Below, in pieces: positions 1 to 13,100 of a DNA stretch of 64,000 nt. Within the stretch, counting starts at the first letter, position 1; each line of letters opens with the position of its first letter. The position numbers and the translations under genes were made by a program. Source of the stretch: Liolophura sinensis (taxonomy: Eukaryota; Mollusca; Polyplacophora; Chitonida; Chitonidae); the NCBI RefSeq assembly GCF_032854445.1, contig NC_088304.1, positions 20,349,704 to 20,413,703 of the forward strand, written 5' to 3'. Below the pieces are notes generated by a model, which searched no databases, was not told the DNA's origin, and worked only from the letters and a program-made list of their open reading frames with translations.

Positions 1-378
1 TTAGTTATTTGAATAAATAATAACTAACCAGCAGCGGGTTAGTTATTGGAATAACCAATATCTAACCCAGCAGCGGTGTAGTAATTCAAAATCATTTACT
101 CGAATAACTAATGGCTAACACAGCAGCGGGTTAGTCATACTAACTAGCAGCAGGTTAGTTATTCGAATAACCAATAACTAAGCTAGCACCGGGTTATTTA
201 TTTCATTTATATTTATTGATTTGATTGGTGTTTACGCCGTATTCAAGAATATTGGTTAGTTATTTCAATAACTAATTTGGAATGACTAAAGAGCAGAGAG
301 TTAGTTATTAGTTATTCGAATAACTAACCCGCTGCTGGTTAGTTATTAGTTATTCAAATAACTAACCCGCTGCTAACT
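1..378. repeat. Palindromic repeat cluster with TTAGTTATTCGAATAACTAA motif
   Basis: The first 380 bases are built from copies of a perfect 20-bp palindrome (ttagttattcgaataactaa) or variants, joined by short spacers of the type ccagcagcgggttag or its reverse complement cccgctgctgg. Copies face both ways, so the block can fold into several hairpins. A SINE tail (about 193-255) interrupts the middle. The cluster runs off the left edge, so its full length is unknown. It could be a foldback transposon end or a satellite. No coding potential. Confidence 0.75.
193..255 (-). mobile_element. SINE family A, 3' tail fragment
   Basis: Shows the family A tail in reverse: a TTTATT-rich tract, then ttgattggtgtttacgccgt and attcaagaatatt. 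Only the 3' end is present, embedded in the palindromic cluster. Confidence 0.6.
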
Positions 379-380
379 TC

Positions 381-2225
381 AGTGTGCTCCGTGTGAACGT
401 GTCTTGAGAGAGGTAGACACCATGTGTCATGTTCAAAGGAACCGTTAAGAATCATGCTATAAAGCTCGACAGGTCGGTGTACTGGTACATGTATGCAATA
501 TGTCGGAAATGGCATACAGTGTCTTTAAATGAGAAGAAAACTTAAAATTATGACACTATAGGCTAAAATGAGCACATTTTTCTAATTGGTGGTGTCTGCT
601 GCATAATTTTGCGATTTTTCCTCGCCACACACGTAAAGCCTGAAAACGGCAAAGCTGGTATAAATCGTTGAGCCCATCGCGTCCTCCATCTTTAACACCC
701 TGTAATTCGGCGATTTCCCACGGCAATTCTCCTCCTAACACAGAAGACTTCAGGACTAGTTCTTAGGCAAAATGGAGTCGCCCACAGCGGATTTTGGCGC
801 TGACTTTATTGATAATTTATCAACTTGAGGTACATATTAGAATTTTGTCACCTGTGAGAAAATGCATACTCTTTTCAATGGTATTTGGTTGATATTTAAG
901 TTTTCTTCTCCTTTAGCAAATGGCGGAGAAAGACACCTTGGCAGACAGTTTGCTGCGGGTTAAAATGTGAATCAGACTGGACTATAAGTACTACTAGTTC
1001 ATCTATAAGTACTATCAGTCTGAGGGCTGTGAACTCCGGGAATACGGGCCAGGCACAATGTACCAGCGCACCGAAGATGTTTGGATTGCGCATAAACCAG
1101 GGTTCTGCTGGTGGACTAAGCTTCTTCTAGGCCTTGTCCCTTTGCATTGTTATAATGTTATAGTATGCCAACAAGGCAGAGATGTTAATTGCGATTTATT
1201 CAACGACACTGGTCTAAAGTTTACTAAAATCATATTTAACAATACCACATGTCAAAGGGACCATACTCCGGTAAGACTTACTCCACCAGCAGAACTCTTT
1301 GGAGAGATTTTTGACAACTATTGATTATAATTCGATGAAGGGTTGGCTAATTTGTCTGGTGTAGTAAAAGAACTGAAACGTGTCGCTGTGTAGGTTTCTG
1401 ACTTGCTCAAACGGATTTAGAAATACGGTAGAAAAAACTCATGATAATTTTTTGGGGTAGTGGTGTGACACCAATTCTAATTCATAACCCATGTAGCATG
1501 TAGATGAGCAAGCTGTCATAACAAAGCAAAAAAAATCCTTCGTCGTAAGAATCCATTAAAGACGGATTGAAGAGGTTTGCTGCTAAAGAAAACAGATTTT
1601 GGTGGAATCAATAATTTTAATGAGGTTTATGCCAAATACGAAACCGGCGTCCCTGACAATCGCTCTAGAAAGCAAGACTACGTCGTTCCTTAAAGCCGGA
1701 ATATCAACAGCAAATACGTGCCGGCTCTGTATTTTAATAGTTTTCGGTGTACAATAAAACCTTCAAACAGTTTTAATTTCGGTTAAATGTTTTTCTGAAA
1801 TAGGTAAAATGCCAAACAACGGCTGGCTTGATCTATCTCCGAGCTTGTCCGTACTTCTTGGGATGCCACATGTGATTGTTTTGGGAACTGCTTCAACACA
1901 CATTATCGCCTTGAATTCAATCTAAGGCGGATAAAAACCAGTGTACAACTGCTTGGAATTATTTAACTTTCTGAAATTATATGTCAAAACTTCAAGTAAA
2001 ATTCAGACATGCACTCTTCATCATCATTGTGGGGTTTTTTTTTTCATGCAGGTTGTTTTGTGCGATTAGACACTGTAGAAGGGAAGCATTCTCTCCATAG
2101 TAATCACCGAATCGCCAATAACTTTCAACGTATATCCCGAAAATAGAACATAAAATCAAAGAAAGTTTTCTCATCTGACCTTCCTTGTCACACGACAACG
2201 GCTATGAAGTAAAGCGATATTACCC
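381..2225. other. Non-coding stretch, no gene recognised
   Basis: Only short ORFs without family signatures occur here. The one feature I recognise is a piece of dispersed repeat C at about 1075-1165. Nothing else stands out. Confidence 0.5.
1075..1165 (+). repeat. Dispersed repeat C, partial copy
   Basis: The stretch with gcataaaccagg, gggactaag-like and ccctttgcattgttataatg matches the part of repeat C seen at 58425-58500. The 88-codon ORF that covers it is therefore unlikely to be a gene. Confidence 0.45.
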
Positions 2226-2231
2226 GTAGTA

Positions 2232-2312
2232 ATTTACTCGAAGTCGGATTTAATCCCGGGTCTCCCGACTTCGAGGCGCATGATCTAACCATTAGACCAA
2301 AGAGGTCTTAGT
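2232..2312 (-). repeat. tRNA-like sequence, SINE head or tRNA pseudogene
   Basis: On the minus strand this reads like a tRNA 5' half with an A box (tggtctaatggttag) and, about 40 bases on, a B box-like gggattaaatcc. I could not fold a proper anticodon stem, so a functional tRNA is unlikely. The best reading is a decayed SINE head or tRNA pseudogene. Confidence 0.45.
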
Positions 2313-2319
2313 TCTTCAG

Positions 2320-3795
2320 CTTAGACAAAATATACATATCTGTCGGAGTTTGCCGAAACTGTACGTCTGTTGCACACGTACGATACGGTGCATGTATTTT
2401 CATTAAGGGATTTCTAAATCTCCTAAGAATGGTTACAAATTATATAACGTTTACCCTGAGCTGTTCCAATCAGTTTACAAAAGTAACATTTATATGAAAA
2501 TGACTTCAAGCAAGGTGGTTTGGTTCGGCCCTGTTAACTTATCAATGCGTCGAAAGAGACATTCGTATTCCAGCCGTCAACCAATAACAACGTTCCACGG
2601 TCAGCTTTCCTCCGCTCATTCGATCCTAATCAATGGCCAGCTTGGGTCAGGCTTTACGTTAGGAGGTGTGTCAGGTAAGGTTGTGTCTTAGACGGGTATT
2701 CTCCGAACTTTATTCATTCACAAATTTTGCCGTCGACGTATACATGCTAAAATAAAAAAAATCGTAATTTTCTACCGCGTTAAATACCAGTCAAACAAAA
2801 ATGTGGCTAGAACACAAAACACCTACAAACATGGGTTTGCTGAATTTCATAGTTACACAAGCATTCGGCTTTTTCCTCACCAGAAAAACGCACTCTTTCA
2901 CATTTCAGGTCTGTGAATTGTCTAAGATGTCTGAAGTGTATCTAAAGAATGGATTCGTTTAAAAAATGTGCACGAGGGGATTAACTATCGACTTTCTCAT
3001 TTGGGGAAAGAACACTTGGGCAGTAAAGTTAAAACTGTTTTTAGGCATTTATCTCAAAGATTTATTTTGTCTTTTCTGAGGAAGTGTCGTTTTTTTTTTT
3101 ACATATGTAAATTTACATATAATGTCACGTGATAGGAATCAAGAGGCCTGGGGAAATTTCAAATGAATGTGCCGTGAAAGAAACTGGCGACATACATCAG
3201 CCTCACTATAAGAATATAGAAAGATTTCCCTCTGGATGGAATTCTGAAGAATATTATTTAAAAAAAGGGCATCTGGTGTATCATGTTTTAAGCTGTATGT
3301 ATATATGTATTAAACGTCTTATTGATTACCGGCCTTTGGACAAACACACGATTTTACCACACTTGAAACCTTAAAGCCCAGGGCAAATTTTAATTACGCG
3401 TGTATTTTTCACTAAAATTTAGGCCATCCATAAAACAGAAATCAGTATTTCGATAACCTCTAATAAACTGGGTGTATCAGTTTGTCTCTGCCTGAAATTT
3501 AACACTCCGTTTTGCATTATTGCGGTCATAAAGGATTGTGTTACAAAATGTTCCATGACACGCTCTATAAAGCAGCAAGGCAAATTTGAAATCACCTGCT
3601 GTTTTTCCACAAAACATTAACATATTATTATCCAATTATTCCATAATGGTATACGTACATGCATATTCCTTAAACTCTTATTTAAAAATGCTTGGGGAAT
3701 ACTACAAGGTTTTCGGACACCATCACAACATTACACGGATTCATAAATCCCACCGAACGTTTTGTCTTACAAGTTGAATGGATGATGTAAGGTAT
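2320..3795. other. Non-coding stretch, nothing recognised
   Basis: AT-rich DNA with only short, featureless ORFs on both strands. I see no repeat family, splice-flanked exon or RNA gene here. Confidence 0.5.
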
Positions 3796-3796
3796 G

Positions 3797-3900
3797 ATTT
3801 GATTTGATTGGTTATTTATTTATTTATTTGATTGGTGTTTTACGCCGTACTCAAGAATATTCCACTTATCCAACGGCGGGCAGAATTGTGGTGGGCACAT
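3797..3900 (-). mobile_element. SINE family A, 3' part
   Basis: A (TTTA)n tract followed by gattggtgttttacgccgta, ctcaagaatattc and the tatacgacggcgg-like segment. Only the tail and adjacent body remain; the tRNA-related head is missing. Confidence 0.75.
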
Positions 3901-5990
3901 TATAGTGTACGGATTGCTTTTGAAGATTATGATATTATGGTCAATCAAAGAAATAGATTACATTTACATTCTTTTCTTTATTTTGGAACAAATTGGAGAG
4001 CACAAACAAAACAAAAATAATGCAATAATAATTACTTTGTTGGAATCGGAAAGTTTTTTAACCTGTCCATAATCAAAAAGTACTGAGGGCATGGTCAGTG
4101 GATGCCCGTATCACTGCACACTGCCCACGGTTTTCGACAATTCCCGACATTCAAGGAAATCACCATTATGATGTGTTATCACTCCCTGGGTCCATAACTC
4201 TGGCAATGCCCACCGCCCAGGCATTCTGGAAATTTTGGACATACATGCTACATATTTTGAGCACAGAAAACTTTTAATTTTCTAAAAAATATCCTTGCAG
4301 TAACTGTCACTGACTTGTGACTAGTACGTTACCGAATGTGAATCGGTCAATAGTGTAATAAAGGCAACAAGGTACCAGTCAACATCATCGGAGATCGTTT
4401 CTTAAGCAATTTATAACAACATACATTAGAATATAAGTTGTCTAATATCCGTGGTGATTTCCATTGATACGACAGATAAGTCACCGGTAAAATTCAGCCT
4501 AGTGTCTCATGGTCATGTAAAGTTTTAATCAAAATTTTCATGTATATGCTTAAAACGTAACAACGCAGCCCGCTCCCTCCACGCAAAATGGCATAAGGAG
4601 TGTTAGGTGAAAAAGGTGATGTTAGACCTTTATTAGAATTCACCGATCGGATAACGGATAGCACCGCCACAGTGAACCACAACAACAAAAATTTTGCTAG
4701 TCTTGACTCCGGGCTATTTTTTTTTCAGCTACGATCTTAACATGCTGCGCAGACACAAGAATGACACGACTGGCTCACATAGTATAATTTCTAGCTGTAA
4801 TCACAATTTCCAAAGGTTTAATGTTTTGCATAACTTAGACTAATAAACCGGGTTTTCAGGCTGACCCGACACTCCACGATGTTGTCGTTGTACATGTACT
4901 GGTGGTCTCAATGGTATACACTGGATGCACATTTCCACGTTAGTGGCGGGTTCGCATAATGCAAGAAATAATACCCCATCAACTAAGCATTCAATTCTCC
5001 ATAGTGATGAACTGTTATTAAACGGGCTGTTTGTCGGACAGCAAAGACCTGGGGGAGTCATTGCGCTTCCTGATACGCCTGAGATAATTTAGAAAATCGG
5101 AGGTCAGTCGATGAATAGAGCAGTGAGAACCGAAGATAACTGAAAATATCCAATACCTATTTGCAACTCGCGATCAAATCTTTCCCCCAGGCACGTCGAT
5201 AAAGTGACATGCAAAAAAGTTGCACTAAACAAGAATGGCTTCTGCCTATCTTGTAGAATATTCCATGTCTCAAGATAGAAAACACATTGAACTGATCGAC
5301 GATCTGGCTAAACTCTGCTGTGTGTTCTTTTTTTCTCTTTCAAAACAGTGTTTTTTATTCAAGGCAACAAAACATTTGCTCTTCATAAAGTGTGAACAGA
5401 CGAGAATATTTTGTTATCAGTTTCTCTTGCTAATCTTTCTTGTTGTACAGCTTCATCTGACAACCATATTACTTCACTCAAATTTTTTAGCTTTCCATCT
5501 GCTTTGGATACAACTTCTTTTGTTCTTGTTAGCTACTTCCACATTCCACAGATGTAGTCCTGAGATTTTCTTTTCATAGGCAATTTTCTTCAGTGCTTTA
5601 ATCTTTTTCCTTGTGGTTGGCAACCCCGTCATTTTGCTCATTTTTGAGAGATAATTTACTTGCGTTTGTTAGATGTAATTGCTCGCTGATGGACATTTGG
5701 CAAATTTGCCACATGCCTTTTTAAACGGCATTAAAATAAGTTTGTATAACCTGGCACGTTTGCTGGTAACCTGTTCGGAAATGCCTGCACAGGCTTCCAC
5801 CTCCATGGATCAGCTATGTCATCTAGATGGTTCGATCCATCTTCTTAAAGAAGACGAGTTTGACACCAATGACTAGAACTCTATTGGCCCCGAGGCTCAT
5901 GTACCTCGTGTGAAGCCTTGCTGTTTCAAACAAACAAGTAACTAAATTTCTGCCTACCGGGAGTGAAAATCTTATTTTCTTTTTGGTTGG
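3901..5990. other. Non-coding stretch, nothing firm
   Basis: Contains a 55-codon Lys-rich minus-strand ORF (5474-5641) that I cannot assign to a family, and T-rich DNA opposite it. No other structure is evident. Confidence 0.45.
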
Positions 5991-5994
5991 TTGG

Positions 5995-6025
5995 TTTTTT
6001 TTTTTTTTTTTGGGGGGGGGGGGGG
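5995..6025. repeat. T17G14 homopolymer junction
   Basis: A run of 17 T is followed directly by 14 G. The G-run can form a quadruplex and the length is likely to be unstable or misassembled. Confidence 0.9.
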
Positions 6026-6068
6026 TAAAAACCTCGTCTATCGGACTTTTATTTTAGTAAGCATGGCT

Positions 6069-6292
6069 GAATTTATTTATTCATTTGATTGGTAAGCCAT
6101 ACTCCAGAATATTTCACTTATACGACGGCGGCCAACATTATGGTGGGGGGAACCGGGCACAACCCCGGGGAAACCCACGACCATCCGCAAGTTGCTTGCA
6201 AGAACTTCCCACTTACGGACGGAGAGGAAACCAGCATGAGCTGGACATGAACTCACAGCTAGCACACTAACCAACTGAGCGAAGGAGGCCAC
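6069..6292 (-). mobile_element. SINE family A, near complete
   Basis: Reads from the tail (ttatttattcatttgattgg) through tatacgacggcggcc, the aaacccacgaccatccgc body, gcatgagctggac and a B box-like antisense gaactcacagc to a head ending ggaggcc. The head is shortened by loss of the segment between the B box and the gctaaccaactgagc motif. It overlaps opposite-strand ORFs, which are artefacts of this element. Confidence 0.85.
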
Positions 6293-6689
6293 GAGTGTTT
6301 TTGATGAGATCCAGTCAATATTTTCTCAGCGTGTGGCATTTTCAGGAAATGTATGTAACTTTACAGTACCCTGCATTGAGTTACTGCAGTCGCAAAGCCA
6401 CACTTGGGCATGGAATAATCTCGAAATTGGCTGTAAAAGTATAGCGATTGTCTCTTATGGTCTGTGTTGTACACATAAAGAAGGCTCACAAGCCTGCTGG
6501 AAAAGTATCTCCATGACGTCAGGTAGTCAATGGTGACTCTATTGTAGTGAAGTAGATTTTCTGATGTTTGATCACCAAATTCTTCCGTTTTTCTTAAGAT
6601 TTCGACGTTTTAAACGATCGGTATGGATTCAGTGAACACAAACGTATCTATATGCATTTTGGAAGGTCCATTGCCGTATTTTTTAAAAA

Positions 6690-6900
6690 TAATTGTGCTT
6701 ACGCCATGGTGCTAGGGGGCGTCTACATTGCAACTATTTATACATTTACATAAACAGTTAGAATAAAACCCTGACTGAGGTGAAGTGAAAAGACCGTATT
6801 TCACCGGTTACGTGTGACCATTTGCCAGCTATCACACTGCCCTCCCTGCTATGGTTTTACTCTCTATGCTGTACATCCTTAATTATATTAAGATCATAAA
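6690..6900 (+). repeat. Dispersed repeat C, copy
   Basis: Shares with copies at 19.8, 38.5 and 58.4 kb the landmarks gctagggggcgt, taaacagttagaataaaacc, atttcaccggttacgtg and tctatgctgtacat. No protein reading frame is shared between copies, so this is a non-coding repeat. Confidence 0.75.
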
Positions 6901-8095
6901 CCGTACAGGTAGATTCCCATGGATCCAATGGACACAAATTGATGTAAACTGCGTTTTAGCAACAGCAATTGGACGAGAGAAATCAACAGAAAGAAATTAT
7001 AGCATTCAGTTTACAGTATCAGCTGTCTTTTCGTGTGAATAAATGTAGAATATTTTGTTATATTAGTTTGGCATAACGCGGCACACAAGGATATAGTTAC
7101 GTCTTGACACAATAGGACGTGAGCAAGGTGGCAGTTTACAAATTAAAATTAAAACGAAACCAACAAAAACGATGATTCTGTAACATACTGACATAAGCAT
7201 AAACTGGACAGATTTTCGGTGTTTACTGAACGTACATGGTGTCTCCTAAACTAGGATTTACAAGTAGCCTGGAACGGATTATGAAGATTCCCAAACATGG
7301 GGGAACTTTTTCTCTATTGCTGTTTATCTGCGACTTTAAGTCGCTGTACATTCGGTTTGTGTATGTGTAATGCATGTTCTACATTGAACATAACACAGAT
7401 ATCAGTCCTTGGGTAAAATAGGTGAATTGCTAATCGCGGGTGTGTCGTCTGGCCAGTAAACCTGCCGTCACGATGCCGACTTGATTCCGAGAAAGTGTTG
7501 ACCCTGAGTTGTCTTTGAACCTCTTTCATGATCACGGGATTCCACTGTAGCGAAGGCCATATATGTGACAGATATATTCACGTTTCAGAACGTTGATAAC
7601 CTATGCTGTATCCAATACTTGTGTAATCAGTCTGAGAACCAGAATGTTATTATGCCCTCGCTTCTGTCGAGAAATGAGAAATATAGCTTTTCTTGAAAAA
7701 AAAAAACATTTACAGAGATGCCTGTGGCAAGTTAGCAGCCAGGTGTTATCCAACAAAGCGTTGTTTCGTCTGGAAACAACAAACGAATCGAGGTATCTAT
7801 AAATAAGAGGACACTTTGCATTTAACACTACGTAGTTGCTACTGCTTGCGTTATATCAATATGTTTGAGTCTGTGTAGTAGTTTTTCTCATAAACAAAAT
7901 ACGTGTTAAAATTGGTGTACTTCTGAGTCTTGATTAGTGTAATAGAGAGTTTTTGTGACAAGGCGAATAGGTTCATATTTCACATTGTAAATTGTAATTA
8001 CTTGGACAGCAAGATACATATCTCAGTTTGTAGCGTTTGTTAGATCCTATGTGCTGTGTGACAATTTCATTCAACGTCAGTAGTTATCACTTGAA
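6901..8095. other. Non-coding stretch, nothing recognised
   Basis: Only short overlapping ORFs on opposite strands, none with a recognisable domain. Confidence 0.45.
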
Positions 8096-8096
8096 A

Positions 8097-8470
8097 AGTC
8101 TAGTGTGTCAAGGCTATTCCATCAAGCTTCACTCCAAGTTTCTTAAATTTTACAATGAGTATAATTCTCTTGTAAGTAAATATGGACAGAGCGTCTCGAA
8201 TCTCCAACGTTCTGCTTCAGTATTGTGTCTAATTCAGCTTAACTCGGGACAGATTGCATGGTTGGATATCTGAACAGTTGCAATCAAAACGCAACTGAGA
8301 TACACCTTATACTCTATCATGGTATTCGATTTGAATTCTGAATTCACTCTGTCTATTAGAACATATCTTGTGTCTTTCCAACATCACTGAAAACTGTTGA
8401 CTGCTTCACTTTGCATGAATCCGTCGAATTTTCGTACTGTGTATACTTTCTTCGTTTCTTCGTAGGTTTG
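8097..8470 (+). repeat. Dispersed repeat E, copy 1
   Basis: Matches 59523-59905 in the same orientation through many landmarks: gtgtcaaggctattccatcaa, ttttacaatgagtat, cgcaactgagata, ttgaaaactgtt-like and ttttcgtact. The two are diverged but colinear over about 380 bases. No coding frame is shared. Confidence 0.75.
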
Positions 8471-8474
8471 TAGC

Positions 8475-9740
8475 AAATACACTGATCAGGCAATTCAGTA
8501 CATATTTATACATACATGCGTATTCAAGTGAGCTTTTAGTCAAGCTAATTATCATATACCTATAAATTTTTGTCAGCTTACATACACCTAGATATTACCG
8601 AATACGGCGTAACCAATCCAATCTATAGGACTTCAGTCTCATGACAATTGTTCAGTAACGCGGCATAGTATAGTTCTCGCACGCTACAGTATCACTGAGA
8701 AGTCATCTAAAAAACACAGGGTTGGGTCATCAAAGTCTTTAAAAGTGAGATTTGTTTCTGCCTTGCTTGGCGCTCAGCGCCGAGAGGTTAACCCAAGGAA
8801 ACTTGACTGAAAAAAAGGCAAGAAAAAGGGAATTTTTTCCAGTTCTCAATGTAAATACCGTTTTGTCCGAAACCCTCTACTTGTTTAAAACATGGGGCTA
8901 GAGTCATTGTCTCTGGCCACTAGGTCCGTTTAATCCATGCATACTTTATGTAATACAATGCGGTCATTCGAATTCCCGTATGTTGGATCAACTCTATAGC
9001 CTACAAGTTTACCTCAGTCAGAACTCATTCTGATGATGAAGCTAGTTTAGCTTCGAATCCGTAAGGGTACAGCATAGAGAGAGAAAAACCAGATCAGCGA
9101 CAACAGAAATCAAATGGAATCAAATTGCTTTGGCTTTCCCAATTTTGATGTTCTTTTTTAAAATTATTTTTCTTATCTCTATAAAGACAATAAGTGTGAC
9201 GAGCTCCTATAGCATAGGTCTGATACTGTCAGGGTCCACATACATTTAAACCGAGAAAGAATCATTTTTTGTTTAAATTACAAATAATTACTTTATAAAC
9301 AGCATTACTTGTCACCCGCAGTGTATCCCTTTGGCCCGATAGTTCCTCTGTAAGTTTGTTTTGCTACGGCGTAACAAGATGAAAACAGATTGTTTTCAAC
9401 ATATCTTTTGCGATCAGTCACATAAATGCCTTTTGCAACTCTTGCTTAGTCATTTACATGAATTTTTCCCCTAAAAATAGAGAAAAATGACCAAGAAGGT
9501 GAATCTATATTTCCTTGTTAAATTGCCCCGGGGTCATGTACTGTCCTTTTTTATGATGCATGACTAACCAAGTGTTACTTCGACCTATTAAAAAATGTAA
9601 GACATGTCAGCATTTTCGTCGTGAGGCTGTTCTGAACTCTTGGTATGTAGGCTTACAATTCTGATAGGAGACTGGTCCATTTGCCTGGTACATATCTTCT
9701 TTGGATGTTCTACGGATATCATTTGCTAGCCAGAATTTGT
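8475..9740. other. Region upstream of decarboxylase copy 1
   Basis: Holds a tiny SINE-tail scrap near 8600 (tacggcgtaaccaatcc). Any promoter or 5' non-coding exon of copy 1 should lie here, but I see no confident TATA box or splice site. Confidence 0.4.
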
Positions 9741-9741
9741 A

Positions 9742-10124
9742 ATGGAACGTCAGTATGAAGCGGAAGAGAGACGGCAGCTCCGTGATATCGCCGACAAGTG
9801 GGAACATACAGAGGATGCGACCATGCAGAACAACGCACTAAAGGCTTTGGCAGACTATACAAAACTTTTCCTGAGCCGTTTTGAAAAAACCTAAGATTCA
9901 ATCGTCCAAGAGGGAACATTGGTCATCAGCTACTTCAACCGCGGTAATGAGGTCAACGGTACATCTGAAATTTCAATACCACATCGTTTCAAACCCAAGT
10001 ATTCAGTTTCAAAATGAAGGAAGCAGACAAACTAAAAGGTTAGAAAGCATAATGCAGATTGGAAATGACCCACTAAGATTAGAGGAGTTGATACGTGTGT
10101 TTGACCAGCAAGTTGTACGCTCAG
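9742..10124 (+). CDS. Decarboxylase copy 1, exon 1
   Basis: Starts at ATG in a fair context (G at -3 and +4) and aligns with copy 3 from MER through ADKW..TED and SLTDYTKLF-like LADYTKLFLSRFEK. It breaks in the aaaaaa run near 9885 (in-frame TAA), then matches again in the next frame up to LIRVFDQQVVRSG and a gtaagc donor. It is shorter than copy 3 exon 1 (383 against 466 nt). The linker between the two conserved ends is barely alignable. Confidence 0.75.
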
Positions 10125-13100
10125 GTAAGCGTCATTTAATATGTTCAGACAAACTTGATCATTAGAAATTACATCTTGCTTGTGTTTTAAGTCATCAACC
10201 ACGTCCTCACACAGATTCCTCACACAGATTTAAATGATAGAAGGCCTGTCAACAACCTGTGGATGGTCGTGGGTTTCCTCCCAACATACTGCTGGCCGCT
10301 CGAGTATAAATGAAATATCAGTGAGTACGGCGTGAAACACCAATCAAATAATAAATAACAAATGATAGCATTTTAACACTAAATGTATCGGTGTTTAATA
10401 ATACTGGTTATCGCTACATTAACGGTCAAGCCAACAAAGCCTTTAGTTCACCTACAGACAAGGGTAACCATTCATGGGATGTTTCGTTGTTCATCGAGTT
10501 GCTTGAGTTTTTCATTAATAACATCTGGGCGAAATTGGGGAAACCATATACGAACACTGTATAGGTCTTCCAATGGGTACAAATTGCACCCCCCCCCCCC
10601 CACCATTGCCCTATAAGTTGACCTACACCTGTTCTCGAAGGTTCTCCCCACCAGACCATTAACATTAACTAAACGGTATATAGATAATCTGATAGCTTTA
10701 AAATAAACATAAAGCTAGCCATTAAAGCAGAATTAATTCATAAAGCAGTATTCCAGAAATGTTTAAAACATTTAAACAAACTATTTTTAAAAATTTTTAC
10801 ACTTCTAATTAACAAAATAAATAGCAAACAATCTTCAGTACCTACCCACTCGTTTGGTGACCTCATTTTGCCATGTTATATCTATCTAGAGTGACGTCAC
10901 AAAAACTAAGATCTCTTCCGTAACATCGGTATTAAACAATGTGACAATGAGAAAATACAAACAAAAACGTCTGATACTCAACCAAAGAGTGTCAGCTCTG
11001 CTGCGTGTTCGAAGGGCCAGTGTTTCTTTTAGTGCGGCGCGAGGCGATGTTCGTGTTTTAGCCGTCCTGCTGCTTTTCGTCCTGCATGGGTGGAGGTATT
11101 TGGTATAGGTGGCTGTACGGACTTACGGGAATTTACTCAACATAGCAGGACCTTCTGATTGATTGAGTGAGGGTTTTGGGTTTAACGTCGCACGTAACAA
11201 TTTTTCAGTCAAATGACGACAATGGAACCCTTAGAGTACATGTAATGTTCCTCCTTGTTGCGGGACGGAGTTCCACTGCTATTTTATCTAGTGCTGCTTT
11301 ACTGACAGGCCTTACTTAAGGCAAGTAAGCTGCCCCACTCAAGCCATTGTACTGATAAGGGTCAACCAGTCGTTGCTGAACACCAAGCCAGGAAGTGACA
11401 ACTTCCTATTTAAAGGCCTTAGGTGTGACTCGACCCAGGACAGACCCTAAATCTACTGTTCCCGAAGCGAACCCTTCTGACTGATAACAGATTTGACTCT
11501 TTCATTCGGATTTTGGGAAGAAATTTTAGTAATAAATCTAACTTTACTAAGGAAAAATAACGCAAAGTCAGAATACTTTTCTTCAAGCAATTATTCTCTC
11601 GAGGCAGTTTTCTTGCCAGCTCAACCTGACAAGTTAAATCAGTATCCAGCCCATCTTGTACGCATTGTGGAACGGCCATCCGTTCTCAGTCCCCTGCTCA
11701 TAAATGTGCATCAGCTTAACACTTAAACTAACCGCAAAATCCAATTTATTGCATCGATATCTGTCTATCCACTATAAGAAACCATACTGACAATCGAAAG
11801 CTAATAGGTTTTTCGACGTGATAGCTAATTTTCACGTGAGGCTTTCGCCGCTTTTCCTACTATTTCAGCGTTTAAGTGAACAGTTAGAGAAAAAGACTGT
11901 TGCTCAGGTAAATTAACAAAGAGGCCTTATTGCACCGGTTACATGTGGCCATTTTTTAACTATCACACAGTTGACGCTATCCTGCTTCTAATTTTTATAC
12001 TGTTGTTGTTTATGCTAAAGACAATTATCAGTTTGTTCTTCTTACCAGTTTTTTTGCTAAATGCTTTTGTGTCAAGGGCATATTTAACAATCGTATCCAG
12101 AGTACGTGTAGGAGGTATTAGGTTTATGTGTGAATGAAGCTATTCCAGACCCGGGTCAACTGTTTTCAATTTGTCAAGCAGCTGGACTTGGTCTGGTCTC
12201 TCGCTTGCCCTCATTAGCTTTAATTTGTCCTGGAAACCAACTTAGCGAATCAGTGTCGATCTCACTTAAGATTTCTGGCTTAAAAATTCACCTTAACTTA
12301 ACCCCGCAATCGCCTCTCCGTTTTTAAGCTGAACTATTGTTCTCATCCAACGGATGAGTATATACCTTACCGCTCTGCCCACAAAAAGGTATATAAAGTG
12401 ACAGTCCAGACTTACAACTATTTTACGTTGGAAAACTTCCGCAATGCGTATCATTCTGACCCTCCGCCTTTGTTTGTTGTAGGTGTAGATATGAGCCACC
12501 CAACCTTTTTCGGTTTAGTACCAGGATCCGGTCATCTCCTCTATTCAGTTTCAGAGTATCTGGCCAGCATCGCACATACTCTACCACTAGCCCCATTTGT
12601 AAGCCCAGGTAAAACTTTCAGTCTTCTTGATTTTCTCAAAAACATGCAACAGCCTTGCATGGAAAAAAACACCGGTTTCACAAAGGGCACCTATTTGTTT
12701 TATGCTCTGGGGTCTGTTTTACAATGCAGTCGCATACGAAAATAACAAGCTGGGAGATACGTCACCATGGTAAATGCGCTGATGGCATAGTGTGCCGATA
12801 GTTTGTAAACTCGACCCCGACTCGCAGTGTTTACTGGGGTCTTGACCATTGAGTTCACGCTCAAATGTAGTTCTCGCTGTTTCGGCTGGGGCGAAATTGT
12901 TTATCCGGTACAGCTGTGTCTGGCAAATGGTCAGTGGGCTACTCCGGGCACTCCATAAATTTGACCAGTCAATCAAGTAAAAATGGCTCGAGGACTGTAC
13001 AGCAGTAAATCAGTCAATTAATAGATTGTAAACAATAGAGATGTAAACCCACATATACAAATATGTTTTAGTTGGTTGATTTGATTGATTGGTGTTTTAC

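Noticed and set aside
5474-5641. 55-codon basic ORF on the minus strand (MSKMTGLPTTRKKIKALKK...)
   Set aside because: Short, in T-rich DNA, no homology that I recognise and no neighbouring exon.
10383-10665. Minus-strand frame with HEWLPLSVGELKALLA, vaguely piggyBac transposase-like
   Set aside because: The similarity is limited to about 20 residues, interrupted by a C-run, with no catalytic motifs or ends; too weak to list as a feature.
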